Of a stretch of DNA of 64,000 bases, positions 1 through 8,474 are shown one piece after another. The DNA lies in contig CAVQYZ010000004.1 of the NCBI GenBank assembly GCA_963718405.1, positions 372,001-436,000 on the forward strand. Direction: 5' to 3'. How positions within the stretch are numbered: position 1 is the stretch's first letter; every line of letters starts with the position of its first letter. Below the pieces are notes generated by a model. The model was given only the letters and a program-made list of their open reading frames with translations, did no database searches and was not told where the DNA came from. The position numbers were made by a program, and so were the translations under genes. This stretch comes from Bog-756 sp963718405 (GTDB lineage: Bacteria; Actinomycetota; Acidimicrobiia; Acidimicrobiales; RAAP-2).

Positions 1-210
1 GCAGGCCGCTCCGATCGCTTCGGCGGTTTGCCGGGTCCGCCCCAGGGGGCTGACCATGATGGCCCCCGGTTTCATGGGCTGCAGGGTCAGGGCCAGAGCA
101 TCGGCCTGTTGGCGACCCACGGCATTGAGATCTACGTTCGACAGGCCGCGTAGGCGTCCCTCGGAGTTGAGCACCGTCTCACCGTGACGGCAGAGATAGA
201 CAGCCTGCAT
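1..210 (-). CDS. Histidine phosphatase family protein (phosphoglycerate mutase-like), C-terminal part outside window
   Basis: The first 70 residues are present and the rest lies beyond the window edge. The protein begins MQAVYLCRHGETVLNSEG, which carries the RHGE catalytic motif of the histidine phosphatase superfamily; its His takes the phosphate. Further on, LRGLSNVDLNAVGRQQA and SPLGRTRQTAEAI match the family's conserved GxxDxxLxxxGxxQA and SxLxRxxxTA blocks. ATG at 208-210 is the only plausible start. Members include broad-specificity phosphatases and cofactor-dependent phosphoglycerate mutases; the substrate cannot be told from this fragment. It is transcribed away from the HtrA-like gene across a 176-base gap. 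Confidence 0.85.
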   Translation of the reverse strand, partial: MQAVYLCRHGETVLNSEGRLRGLSNVDLNAVGRQQADALALTLQPMKPGAIMVSPLGRTRQTAEAIGAAC

Positions 211-386
211 AGGTGACGACGCACGATAGCGGCCGGCATCAGGTGGGACCACGATGTCCGCCTCTTCGTTGCCGGCGCCGCGGTCCGGGCCGGCTTCCTG
301 CGGATGGACACAATCCGACTGTGTCTGTACGGGAGTCAGCGGGGTTCCGGTATAAGTAATTAAGTAATCATGTAATAAGGATTGAT

Positions 387-1364
387 ATGACAGACATCCT
401 GACCCGCACCACGCAGCCGGAACTCGCCCCCCTCGACGCATACTCCCAGGTCGTGGTGTCGGTGGCCGAACAAATGACGCCCCGGGTGGCAGCTTTGCAG
501 GTATCCCGGCGCCGCCGAGACGGAAGGGTCGAGGCCGGGGCGGGTTCAGCGGTGGTGTTCACCAACGACGGCTTCCTGCTCACCAATGCCCACGTGGTGG
601 GGAAGGCAGAGGCCGGTCAGGTGGCCTTCGCCGACGGCACCGTCGTCCCCTTCCGGGTGGTCGGGACCGATCCCCTGTCCGACCTGGCGGTGGTCCGAGC
701 CGACGGCGCCACCCCGCCGCCGGCGACCTTGGGTGAGGCCAGCCATCTCCGAGTGGGACAACTGGTGGTAGCCGTGGGCAATCCCCTCGGGTTGGCCGGC
801 ACCATTACCGCAGGAGTGGTCAGTGCCCTGGGCCGCTCGTTACCGACTCGAGCTGGCGAGACGGTCCGGATCGTCGATGACGTGATTCAGACCGACGCCG
901 CCCTCAACCCCGGGAACTCCGGCGGAGCCCTGGTCATCGCCTCGGGTGAGGTGGTGGGCATCAACACCGCCGTGGCCGGCGTGGGGGTCGGCCTGGCTAT
1001 ACCAATCAACGCCATCACCCGGCAGATCGTGGCCACCCTCATGGCCGAAGGTCGGGTACGTCGGGCCTACCTGGGTCTGGCGGGCACTCCTGCTCCACTA
1101 CCGCCGCCGATGGCCACCCGTTTCAGCCAGGCCAATGGCGTGCGGATCGAACAGGTCGTGCCGGAAGGACCGGCGGCCAAGGCTGGACTGCAACCCGGCG
1201 ACGTTCTCGTTGTCGCCAACGGTGAGGCGGTAACCAGTGCTCAATCGTTGCAGCGACTGATGCTCGGTGATGCCATCGGCCAGCCACTGACCTTGACCGT
1301 GCTGCGAGCTGGGGCCCTGGTCGATGTGATCGCCGTACCCGAGGAGTTACGGGCCGACAGTTGA
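387..1364 (+). CDS. Trypsin-like serine protease with C-terminal PDZ domain (HtrA/DegP-like)
   Basis: The 325-residue protein has a chymotrypsin-fold S1C protease domain at about residues 40-215 and one PDZ domain at about 235-315. The catalytic triad is visible: His in TNAHVVG, Asp in SDLAVVRA and Ser in NPGNSGGAL. The PDZ part contains VVPEGPAAKAGLQPGDVLV, the usual carboxylate-binding loop region. HtrA proteases degrade or refold damaged proteins. Unlike most actinobacterial HtrA proteins it has no signal peptide or membrane anchor, so it reads as cytoplasmic unless the true start is upstream. ATG 387 follows AAGG at 377-380 and an AT-rich stretch, unusual here, that may hold the promoter (TATAAG near 352). 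Confidence 0.9.
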   Translation: MTDILTRTTQPELAPLDAYSQVVVSVAEQMTPRVAALQVSRRRRDGRVEAGAGSAVVFTNDGFLLTNAHVVGKAEAGQVAFADGTVVPFRVVGTDPLSDLAVVRADGATPPPATLGEASHLRVGQLVVAVGNPLGLAGTITAGVVSALGRSLPTRAGETVRIVDDVIQTDAALNPGNSGGALVIASGEVVGINTAVAGVGVGLAIPINAITRQIVATLMAEGRVRRAYLGLAGTPAPLPPPMATRFSQANGVRIEQVVPEGPAAKAGLQPGDVLVVANGEAVTSAQSLQRLMLGDAIGQPLTLTVLRAGALVDVIAVPEELRADS

Positions 1365-1423
1365 TTCGGACATCGGTGACGGTAAGCAACTGCCGGTAGC
1401 GTCCCCGCTTCCGAAGACAACGC

Positions 1424-1654
1424 CTACTCCGGCTTGCCCTGCTCGATCCAACGGTCGAACAGCTCGACCCGGTCGGAGGGCCATGCACCATCACACGGCA
1501 TGGCTCCCTTCCGCACGGCCTCGGCGATAGCCGTGGCGTGGGCCTGGACGTCGGCGTACGACCAGAGGTCGAACGCATTGCGCATCGAGTCACGGTCCTT
1601 GTCCCGAAACAGGGGCTTGATATCGGTGGCGAAACTGATCTCTGGTCCCGGCAT
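1424..1654 (-). CDS. Small conserved actinobacterial protein, function unknown
   Basis: This 76-residue protein starts MPGPEISFATDIKPLFRDKD and contains FDLWSYADVQAHA, MPCDGAWP and FDRWIEQG. I recognise the pattern (IKPLFRD, FDLW, MPCD.WP, F.RWI..G) from small uncharacterised actinobacterial proteins. It resembles the ends of cytochrome-c-like caps but has no CxxCH haem site; the only Cys is in MPCDG. The start is fixed by GGGAGG eight bases upstream of ATG 1654; a longer reading frame exists but lacks conservation. It stands alone, convergent with the HtrA-like gene. Function is not known. Confidence 0.7.
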   Translation of the reverse strand: MPGPEISFATDIKPLFRDKDRDSMRNAFDLWSYADVQAHATAIAEAVRKGAMPCDGAWPSDRVELFDRWIEQGKPE

Positions 1655-2001
1655 GTTCACGTTCCTCCCGTAGTGGCAATGGCGGAGCGACTGACCGACT
1701 CGATTGCGGGTCGACACTATCCCTCGGTCTTCCCCGTTGCACTGTGGTCCAGGTGGCCATGCCGTTGAGGGGCGGCCGTCTCCTGCGGAGCGTGAAAACT
1801 GGGTGGGGCGGGTGTCGGCTGGCGTTCTCCGGCCGTGCCTGTCCACGGCACGGGGCAGACCGGTACTGCCTTGCCGCACCCCGAGAAATTGACCCCGGTT
1901 TGCACTGCGGAAAGCTCTGGTTCACTTTGCCTTGTTACCGTGGGACGAGAGGGTCGAGTAGCCGGAACGATCCACCGCCGGAGTCTGATCGGAGTGTCAA
2001 C
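1655..2001. other. Gene-poor stretch between divergent small gene and surE
   Basis: No supported gene is seen in these 347 bases. They should contain promoters for the small gene on the minus strand and surE on the plus strand. A 7-bp inverted repeat, CCGTGCC (1833-1839) with GGCACGG (1847-1853), is the only structure noticed; without a T-run it is weak as a terminator. Confidence 0.4.
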
Positions 2002-2794
2002 GTGCGAGTGCTGGTGACCAACGATGATGGGATCGACAGCCCCGGTCTCAAGGCACTCGCCGATATGGCCCGCCAGCGCGGACACGACGTCGTGGTGGCC
2101 GCTCCGGGCTGGGATGCCAGTGGGGCCAGTGCGTCGGTCACCGGAGTAAGCCAGACCGGCGAGGTCATCACCGAGTCCCGGAGCTGGGAAGGCTGGGAAG
2201 AAGGAAAAGTCCTGTCCCTTGATGCCACCCCCGCTCTGATCGTGTTCTATGCCCTACACGAGAGGCTGGGAGAGCGTCCGGACTCTTGTCCTCTCCGGTA
2301 TCAACCGGGGTGCCAATACCGGTCGGACCATTCTCCATTCCGGGACCGTTGGGGCCGCCCTGACGGCCTATCAACAGGACTGCAGTGCGCTCGCCGTGTC
2401 ATCGGCGGTCCAAGACATGGCCACATCCGCCCCGGTGCACTGGGACACGGCGGTGGACGTGGCCGGCCTGGTCTTTGACTGGTTGATCGAGTCCGGGCAG
2501 TACGCCGTTCTGAACTGCAACGTGCCCGACGTGCCCACCGAGGAGGTCCTGGGAATACGGGTCGGGGGCCTGGCTCAGGTTGGAGCGGCACAGACCTCCG
2601 TCACCGAAGAGCAGGGCAAGGCGTTGAAGGTGACCCTGGGCGGGGCCGACGAGAGTACCGAGGTGGAATCGGATGCCGCACTGGTCCAGAAGGGATTCGC
2701 CGCGGTCACGGCCCTTCGGCCTGTCGTCCAGGACCTCAGTATCGATCTCGCGGGCCTGCCGGAGGAGATACGACCGAACCTGGCGCCGAACTGA
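2002..2794 (+). CDS. surE: 5'/3'-nucleotidase SurE, interrupted by a +1 frameshift
   Basis: SurE is a metal-dependent nucleoside monophosphate phosphatase of the cytoplasm. The N-terminal part reads VRVLVTNDDGIDSPGLKAL, with the DD metal ligands of the SurE TNDDG motif, then HDVVVAAPGWDASGAS. After HERLGERPD the reading shifts by one base near 2284, and the second frame continues with LVLSGINRGANTG and LHSGTVGAAL, the SurE SGIN and GTV motifs. The C-terminal region is longer than in E. coli SurE. GTG 2002 follows GGAG at 1991-1994. As written the gene would not give full-length protein; conservation on both sides suggests a sequence error. Confidence 0.85.
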
Positions 2795-2972
2795 CAGCAT
2801 GCAGGACGGCTGGCTCCGCCGCCGCAAACGGGGTCGAACGTGTATAGCGACGACACGTTCAGTTCATCAATGCACGCCTTGGCGATCGGTAGATGAACAT
2901 TTCGCGCCACTTGTCCGGCCGACTCCTCAAGCCCCGCCACACCCGACAAGTCTTGGAGGGCGTTGCCAGTTG

Positions 2973-4697
2973 CTACGTGGGATTCGGAATTGGTGTGGTC
3001 GGCACGGTCCCGGCTTTGCAGGTGCGAGGATCCCACGGTGCCAGTATTGATGTAGTGGGGTTGGGGCTGGCGATAGCGCCTGAAGTCGATGGCGTCGACG
3101 TGATCGGGGTGGACGTCGACGTCGACGGGGTCGCAGCAGTAGAGCTCGTCGGGCTTGGCGGAGGGGCATTGACGGTGAACTGGGTACCGGTCACCACCGT
3201 GACCTGAGCGCCGTCGGCGACCTGGCTGGGGTCGTAGGCCATGATCACCGATCCCGTCATCGAGCGCGTGACGGCTTCGGCCGCGGCCTCCGTAGCGGTG
3301 TTCCGCGAGCCGTAGTAGACGTAGGTCTCGGCCAAATCACCGACCGGCGTGGTGTCTCCCGTCCCGACCGTGCGGAAGCCCAGCGCCGCCAGAGAAGCAG
3401 CCGTGTCACCGGCCTGGTTGTATGCGCCGGTTCCGTTCATCACCGATACCGTCACCGAAGAGGCAACAGGGAGGGGCAGGCCCGTCATGGTGTCGGTGGC
3501 GGGGCCAACTCCGAGTACCTCGTCGATGGCGGCCTGGTCCTGTGACTGAGCCGGGAACTCGACATCCCCGTAGCTGTAGCCCTGGTACTTCAGGCTGCCA
3601 CCGGAGCCGTCCGGGTCGATGACCACGGAGACCGGCAGGGTCAACTGCGGGACCGAGTCGACATTGACCGAGTGGAAGTCGAGCACCAGGTTGGCCATGT
3701 CGGTGACCGACCAGGTCTGATCAAAGGTGAGATCGGCCTTCACCGAATTGATCAGGTTGATGTCGGCGATGGGGTTGCCGAGGCCCTGTTTGGCCACGGC
3801 GGTGGCCAGGACCCGCAAGAACTCATGGTCTCGACGGATACGGGCCAGATCGCTCTCCGCCTCGGGCTGCCACGAGTAGGGGTCGTCAGGATTGGCCCCC
3901 GGCGTCTGGTAGCGGAGGTGACGGGCCCGAACCACCTGGAGAGCCTGGGTGCCGTCGAGGTGCACGCAGGCGGCGGCCCGTTCGTTGAGATCGGAGCTCA
4001 CCGGCAGATTTCCGCTGACCCCTCCTCCGGTCGGCGCCCAGTCGAAAACCGAGATCGGAAACTGCATATTGATCCCGCCGAGTGCTTGGACGATGTTGGC
4101 AAACTGGTCAAAGTTCAAAGACACCGCATGCTGGATCGGGATACCGAAGTCCTCCTCGATGGCTGCGGTGAGTTGAGATAGTCCCTGATAGAGGCCGGCG
4201 TCGATCTTGTTCGGCCCGGTGGTGCGGGCATTCGGGATGAACAGATCCCGTGGGATCGACAGCAAGGCGATGTGGTGGGTGGCCGGATCGGCATGGAGGA
4301 TCATGATCACGTCGCTGTTGACGCCATCGACTCCTTGCGAGCAGAGCCCGTAGGCCGGGTTCTGGACGGTGAGAGCGCACCGGTCGGTCGATCCGACCAT
4401 CAAGATGTTCTCGGTTCCTTCCTCCTTGCCGGTGGTAAAGCTGTGACTCAGTCCCCGCACCTGGACCCGGTGGAGGCCCCGGGTCAGGTAGTAGGCGTAG
4501 CCAGCACCCGCTCCGACGATCACCAGCAGCGCGACCAGGGAGACGACAAGGATCCGCTTGATCCGGCGCCGCTTGGCCGACTTCTCCTTGTGCCGCTGGC
4601 GAGGAGTTGTGGAGCGTTGGATCTCGTCTCCGAGTGCTGCCAAGCCCTCCTGATTGGCCATCGTGTTGCTGCGGTTCCCATCGGACTCACTGTCCAT
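2973..4697 (-). CDS. LytR-CpsA-Psr (LCP) family cell-wall glycopolymer ligase with LytR_C domain
   Basis: LCP enzymes move lipid-linked glycopolymers onto peptidoglycan outside the membrane. Order: a basic cytoplasmic tail (RHKEKSAKRRRIKRI), one transmembrane helix (ILVVSLVALLVIVGAGAGYA), the LCP domain with DVIMILHADP, LSIPRDLFIP, NKIDAGLYQG and VRARHLRYQ, a LytR_C domain (SVTVSVMNGTGAYNQAG to about TVVTGTQF), and a Ser/Thr/Pro-rich tail with one late Cys. The conserved Arg residues that bind polyprenyl pyrophosphate are present. I prefer ATG 4697 because AAGGGGG lies about 12 bases upstream; ATG 4739 would add 14 residues but has no clear ribosome site. It may handle the same cell wall that the van genes downstream remodel. 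Confidence 0.9.
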   Translation of the reverse strand: MDSESDGNRSNTMANQEGLAALGDEIQRSTTPRQRHKEKSAKRRRIKRILVVSLVALLVIVGAGAGYAYYLTRGLHRVQVRGLSHSFTTGKEEGTENILMVGSTDRCALTVQNPAYGLCSQGVDGVNSDVIMILHADPATHHIALLSIPRDLFIPNARTTGPNKIDAGLYQGLSQLTAAIEEDFGIPIQHAVSLNFDQFANIVQALGGINMQFPISVFDWAPTGGGVSGNLPVSSDLNERAAACVHLDGTQALQVVRARHLRYQTPGANPDDPYSWQPEAESDLARIRRDHEFLRVLATAVAKQGLGNPIADINLINSVKADLTFDQTWSVTDMANLVLDFHSVNVDSVPQLTLPVSVVIDPDGSGGSLKYQGYSYGDVEFPAQSQDQAAIDEVLGVGPATDTMTGLPLPVASSVTVSVMNGTGAYNQAGDTAASLAALGFRTVGTGDTTPVGDLAETYVYYGSRNTATEAAAEAVTRSMTGSVIMAYDPSQVADGAQVTVVTGTQFTVNAPPPSPTSSTAATPSTSTSTPITSTPSTSGAIASPNPTTSILAPWDPRTCKAGTVPTTPIPNPT

Positions 4698-4772
4698 CAA
4701 CCACCGGTCCCCCTTGTTCGGTTCTGCATCCAGGGCCATCCGGTCCGGTGGGACTGAGGAGATCTGCCCGGC

Positions 4773-6275
4773 TCATTGGCCTGAGGACGGTTCCGGAGCA
4801 TCCGTGAGGATCACCGAACCGAAATTGGAGATGGCACCGGTCGAAATAGGATTGGCCAACGCTACACAGGCCTCTTGGCCGGTGCAGGAAATCTGCAGTA
4901 CCCCGCCCACCTGGGGAGGAAGCGGAACCCGCGCCCACGTAGCCCCACCGTTGGTCGACTGTTCGATGCCGACTCCGGCTACAAAGCAGACGCGATTGGA
5001 TACACAGCTCGCCGATGCCCAGTCAGTCCCGTGGCCGGGCAGTGACACCGCCGACCACCGGGCGCCACCGTCCGTCGAGTGAAGAAGAACCTGGGTGTCG
5101 CGCTGTGTTCCATCGGTCGGTCCGGCCCAACAGTTATCCACGTCCGGACAGGAGATCCCGGTCAGCTCGCCGACTCCGTACCCTGGCGTCCGGTACTCGA
5201 TCCAGGTCCGGCCGTCGTTGTCCGTCCGCCACGTGTCCATACCGTGGCTATCGATGCCGAAGACGGGATACAGGGAGCCCATCGCCACACAGTCATCGGA
5301 AGTAGGACAGGCCAGCGAGCCAGACCATGGGCTGGCCTGATAGGACAGCTCAGAGCTCTGCTCCGGAAGGATCGAAGATTGCCAGGTGGCCCCGTCATCG
5401 CTTGTATGGAGGAACACGAACTCATCGCCGATGCCTCCGGCGGGAGCATTGGTCATGGTCTGTCCGAGGACGTTGCAGATCCCCGGCGCGCTGCAGGAAA
5501 CCGCGTCGACTTCACCAGGCCAGTAGGTGGTCTCGGCGGGGAGACTTTGGTAGGCGGGAAGCTGCTGTACATCAACGGGGATCGGCACCGAGCGCATGGT
5601 CCACGAACCTCCGGCATTCGTCGTGTACAAGAACTCCGGGTCCTTGCTCGGTTTCTCCGCGGCAGGGTCGCCGGTCGATGCGTCCAGAAGGCCTGCTCCG
5701 GCGGCGCACCACTCAGTGCTGACGCACGAAACCTGCGTTTCGATATTCACGTTGGTCGGCAGGGTCGTGGCTTGCCAGGTCAAACCACCGTCGTGCGAGA
5801 CCGACGTCGGGCCGCCGTCGCCCTCCTCCCCGCCCTTCCCATAACCTGGGCCGTAAGCGGTTGACAAGAAGCATGTCGGATCCTCGCTGCAGTTCACTGC
5901 CTGCACGTCACCAGGGTTGTTCGTAGAGAGTCTGTATCGCGGTCCGGAGAGGGAGGCCGCGAGCCGCCACCTCGGTGCCGGCACCACAGCCGACCCAGGG
6001 CCGCTCAACCCCACTTTTGTGCTTCTGCCGCCCCCCAAGGACGCCAATGAGAGCGTGATCACGACCACGGCAGCGATCGTTGCTACCACCAGGGCAGATC
6101 TGGTGTGGCGGGCGACGAAAGACTGTCTCTGTCCGGTCCCCTTCATCTGCCGATGAAGATTGGCCGGAATCTCCGAAGCCGCCATTGCTGCCCGGCGACG
6201 GGCGATCTCATCGATCGTCACCGGTGACGCGCTCTCGTCAATGAGTTGAGCGATCTGTTCGGCGAGGTCAGACAT
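4773..6275 (-). CDS. Membrane-anchored BNR/propeller-repeat protein coupled to an ECF sigma factor
   Basis: The 500-residue protein has an N-terminal cytoplasmic segment of about 75 residues, one membrane helix (SALVVATIAAVVVITLSLAS) and a long outer region. That region repeats a sialidase/BNR-like unit with paired cysteines: SCVSTEWCAAG, SCSAPGICNVLG, SCPDVDNCWAG, SCVSNRVCFVAG and SCTGQEACVALA, each followed by a TxDGGxTW-like strand. A beta-propeller is likely. Its start overlaps the stop of the sigma-factor gene by 8 bases, the place normally taken by an anti-sigma factor. I infer that the cytoplasmic tail binds the sigma factor and the propeller senses something outside; no ZAS zinc motif is visible. 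Sialidase activity is unlikely. Confidence 0.8.
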   Translation of the reverse strand: MSDLAEQIAQLIDESASPVTIDEIARRRAAMAASEIPANLHRQMKGTGQRQSFVARHTRSALVVATIAAVVVITLSLASLGGGRSTKVGLSGPGSAVVPAPRWRLAASLSGPRYRLSTNNPGDVQAVNCSEDPTCFLSTAYGPGYGKGGEEGDGGPTSVSHDGGLTWQATTLPTNVNIETQVSCVSTEWCAAGAGLLDASTGDPAAEKPSKDPEFLYTTNAGGSWTMRSVPIPVDVQQLPAYQSLPAETTYWPGEVDAVSCSAPGICNVLGQTMTNAPAGGIGDEFVFLHTSDDGATWQSSILPEQSSELSYQASPWSGSLACPTSDDCVAMGSLYPVFGIDSHGMDTWRTDNDGRTWIEYRTPGYGVGELTGISCPDVDNCWAGPTDGTQRDTQVLLHSTDGGARWSAVSLPGHGTDWASASCVSNRVCFVAGVGIEQSTNGGATWARVPLPPQVGGVLQISCTGQEACVALANPISTGAISNFGSVILTDAPEPSSGQ

Positions 6276-6852
6276 CTGTAGTCACCTTCAACGCTGCCCG
6301 CAGCTTCTTGAGCCCTCGGTCCAGATGGTTCTGGACGCTGGTTACCTTGATGCCGGTCATCTCGGCGACTTCCGCCATCGTCCACCCAAATCCGTGGACC
6401 AACACCACCGCCGTTCGTTGAGACTCCGTCAACATGCTCAGGGCCGGAGCCAGCGCAGGTTCGTACCATGGTTCGGGCGGTTCGGTCCGGGCAAAGAGCA
6501 GGGCTTGCTTTTTCCTACGGGTGCGGCTCTGGCCCACTCGATAGAGATAACCGGTCACGTTGTCGGTTCCACGCAGTCGCTCCCAGTGCTCCCACCCGTA
6601 GGCCAAAGCTTCGGCAGTCGCTTCCCGGCCCCGTTCAGGTCCGTATGCAGCAACAAAGGCCTTTCGAAGACGCGGCTCAGCTCTCTTCATGAACAGGCGA
6701 AAATCATCGTCTGAGGCGTCGATATCCCAACTCCCGTTAGGCCCTTGCCTGATTAGAGCACTGAGGCCGGTGCCTTTACCACAAGGAATCTCTGGCAATA
6801 CCTTCTCAGGCCCGTCGATGCCCGAATCACGGCACGAGCTCCGCTCCGACAT
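6268..6852 (-). CDS. ECF RNA polymerase sigma factor (sigma-70 family)
   Basis: Region 2 is seen in FRLFMKRAEPRLRKAFVAAY through GREATAEALAYGWEHWERLR and GYLYRVGQSRTRR. Region 4 is LTESQRTAVVLVHGFGWTMA followed by VAEMTGIKVTSVQNHLDRGL, a helix-turn-helix for the -35 element. The start is uncertain: ATG 6852 gives 194 residues, but homology begins only around residue 47 and ATG 6852 lies 14 bases from the divergent gene's start, so a shorter product is possible. It would switch on genes in response to the signal sensed by the downstream membrane propeller protein, with which it overlaps. Confidence 0.85.
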   Translation of the reverse strand: MSERSSCRDSGIDGPEKVLPEIPCGKGTGLSALIRQGPNGSWDIDASDDDFRLFMKRAEPRLRKAFVAAYGPERGREATAEALAYGWEHWERLRGTDNVTGYLYRVGQSRTRRKKQALLFARTEPPEPWYEPALAPALSMLTESQRTAVVLVHGFGWTMAEVAEMTGIKVTSVQNHLDRGLKKLRAALKVTTDV

Positions 6853-6866
6853 GACAAGCTCGGACT

Positions 6867-7469
6867 ATGGACGACGCCTTCGCCAAGGAGTACCTCCACG
6901 GTGACCTGCGTGAAGTTCGTGAGGTCATGCTCTGGAAGCTCGATGGGCTGTCGGAGTACGACATCCGTCGACCTCTGACTTCCACCGGTACCAACCTCCT
7001 CGGACTGGTCAAACACCTGTCCATCACGGAGGCCCGCTACTTCGGGGAAGTCTTCGACCGGCCTTTCTCTCAACACCTGCCGTGGTGGGACGACGACGCT
7101 GAGTTCGGGACCGACAAATGGATCACCCCCGACGAGACCCGGGCTGAGGTCGTGGATCGCTACCGGGCGGCCTGCTCTCATGCTGACGCCACCATCGACG
7201 CTCTGGGTCTCGATGCCCCCGGCCGAGTCCCATGGTGGCCGAGGCCAAACGTCAATCTGTTCAACGTCATCATCCATATGCTCACCGAGACCAACCGTCA
7301 CGCCGGTCATGCCGACATCCTCAGAGAGCAGATCGATGGGCAGGTCGGAAGCAACCCGGACGGGGTTGGTTCGGAACGGAGCAGAGCTTTCTGGGCGACT
7401 CACCGGTCCAAGATCGAGAAGGCAGCCCGGGCAAGCCAGCACAACCAAATCGACCGGGATGGTGGCTGA
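6867..7469 (+). CDS. DinB-like DUF664 family protein
   Basis: This 200-residue protein fits the DinB four-helix superfamily, DUF664 branch. Three His positions typical of the metal site are visible: GLVKHLS near residue 50, IIHML and TNRHAGHADILREQIDG near 145-160. Other typical blocks are LTSTGTNLLGLVKHL and WWPRPNVNLFNVIIHM. DinB-family enzymes include mycothiol- or bacillithiol-dependent transferases, but most DUF664 members have no assigned reaction, so none is claimed. ATG 6867 has no good Shine-Dalgarno, so a leaderless message is possible. The gene is divergent from the sigma factor with only 14 bases between the first codons. Confidence 0.8.
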   Translation: MDDAFAKEYLHGDLREVREVMLWKLDGLSEYDIRRPLTSTGTNLLGLVKHLSITEARYFGEVFDRPFSQHLPWWDDDAEFGTDKWITPDETRAEVVDRYRAACSHADATIDALGLDAPGRVPWWPRPNVNLFNVIIHMLTETNRHAGHADILREQIDGQVGSNPDGVGSERSRAFWATHRSKIEKAARASQHNQIDRDGG

Positions 7470-7567
7470 CCCGCGTCCAGCTCGGAGGACCAAGACCTCC
7501 CGCTTCTCATCCCGGTGGAACGTCCACACTGGGCGCGAGTTGGGGGAAGAAGGGTAGTGACTCTTCG

Positions 7568-8278
7568 TCAGGGCTTGACGAGTCTCATTGTTAGAAACAT
7601 CGGTATGCGATGCCACTTGGCGTAGTGACCAGTGGTGGTCGCCGGTAGCGGCTCTCGTAACGTTTCGAGAAGTAGTCCGGCGGCCTCAAATGCACGCAGG
7701 TAGTCCTCCAGTGGGTAGCTCCAGCCTCGAAACGTCATATTGAGCCCGTCACGCTCGAAGGTGCCCTCGAACGTTCTACGTCCGAAATAGGAACCGGCAA
7801 TTTCGAAGGTCGCCGAAGCGTGGGAGCCGACGAAACCGCCGGCCTCGCTCAAAGGATGTGTGACACAGGCGCACAAATGGCCACCAGGTTCGAGGACTCG
7901 GGTCGCTTCACCAATTGTGCGTGGCATGTCGGCCACATCCATGAGGGAGTTATAAGCGACGACGAGGTCACAGCTGGCGTCGGCTACCGGCAGCTCGGCA
8001 GCGTTGGCGAGCAAATATGCACCTTCCTGGTCGGCGGCCTGGGCATACTCAAGAAGCCGGCGGGAGCGATCAACGGCCACCACTCGATGGCCGCGGTGTC
8101 GCAGATCACGAGCCACGCGGCCCTCACCGCAACCCACTTCCAGCGTGCAGCGGCCCGGGTGCGGCACGATCTGGTCGAAGAAGGCCTCCCGGTACTGCCA
8201 GTAGGCATCGTGGCCGGGCGTGCGCGCCCACCTGACCCAGTTGTCTGCCTCCTGGTCCCAGGCGATCTCCTCCTCCAC
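7568..8278 (-). CDS. Class I SAM-dependent methyltransferase
   Basis: The Rossmann methyltransferase core has the SAM-binding glycine motif in CTLEVGCGEGRVARDL, the acidic end of beta-2 in VVAVDRSRRLLEYA, and the post-motif segment DLVVAYNSLMDVADMP with VLEPGGHLCACVTHP. It is a Methyltransf_11-type protein; the acceptor is unknown. The open frame runs on to 8416, but the conserved part begins near EIAWDQEADNWVRWA, and the inverted repeat at 8377-8409 lies in the extra part. I therefore prefer a GTG near 8278 or 8287. It is divergent from the SigE-type sigma gene. Confidence 0.8.
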   Translation of the reverse strand: MEEEIAWDQEADNWVRWARTPGHDAYWQYREAFFDQIVPHPGRCTLEVGCGEGRVARDLRHRGHRVVAVDRSRRLLEYAQAADQEGAYLLANAAELPVADASCDLVVAYNSLMDVADMPRTIGEATRVLEPGGHLCACVTHPLSEAGGFVGSHASATFEIAGSYFGRRTFEGTFERDGLNMTFRGWSYPLEDYLRAFEAAGLLLETLREPLPATTTGHYAKWHRIPMFLTMRLVKP

Positions 8279-8376
8279 CCAGACCACGTTAGAAGGCCGG
8301 GCCGTGAGAAGCTCGGGGATTCTCCATCGCCGGCTCTGTGGGGCCAATCGGCCCATACGACGGCTCGCCTGAGTCA

Positions 8377-8409
8377 GTTGCACCGATGATTTTTCACAAC
8401 CGGTGCAAC
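8377..8409. promoter_or_regulatory. Perfect 9-bp inverted repeat in divergent intergenic region (candidate operator)
   Basis: GTTGCACCG (8377-8385) and CGGTGCAAC (8401-8409) are perfect reverse complements around a 15-base AT-richer spacer. The element sits between the methyltransferase and the SigE-family sigma gene, so it could be a shared operator. No T-run follows, which argues against a terminator. No regulator gene lies next to it. Confidence 0.5.
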
Positions 8410-8474
8410 CGATCACCCGCCTCGAACGTGTTGTAGTTGTGGTGGTTATCCCAGGGCGCCGAGCGGAGGCTGTT

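Noticed and set aside
2893..3207. Small plus-strand frame with a repetitive Asp/Val/Gly tract
   Set aside because: It overlaps the Ser/Thr-rich tail of the LCP gene and its tract is simply the antisense of that low-complexity DNA.
4773..6275. BNR-repeat protein considered as a sialidase
   Set aside because: The catalytic Arg triad and Tyr/Glu of sialidases are not recognisable; only the propeller repeats match.
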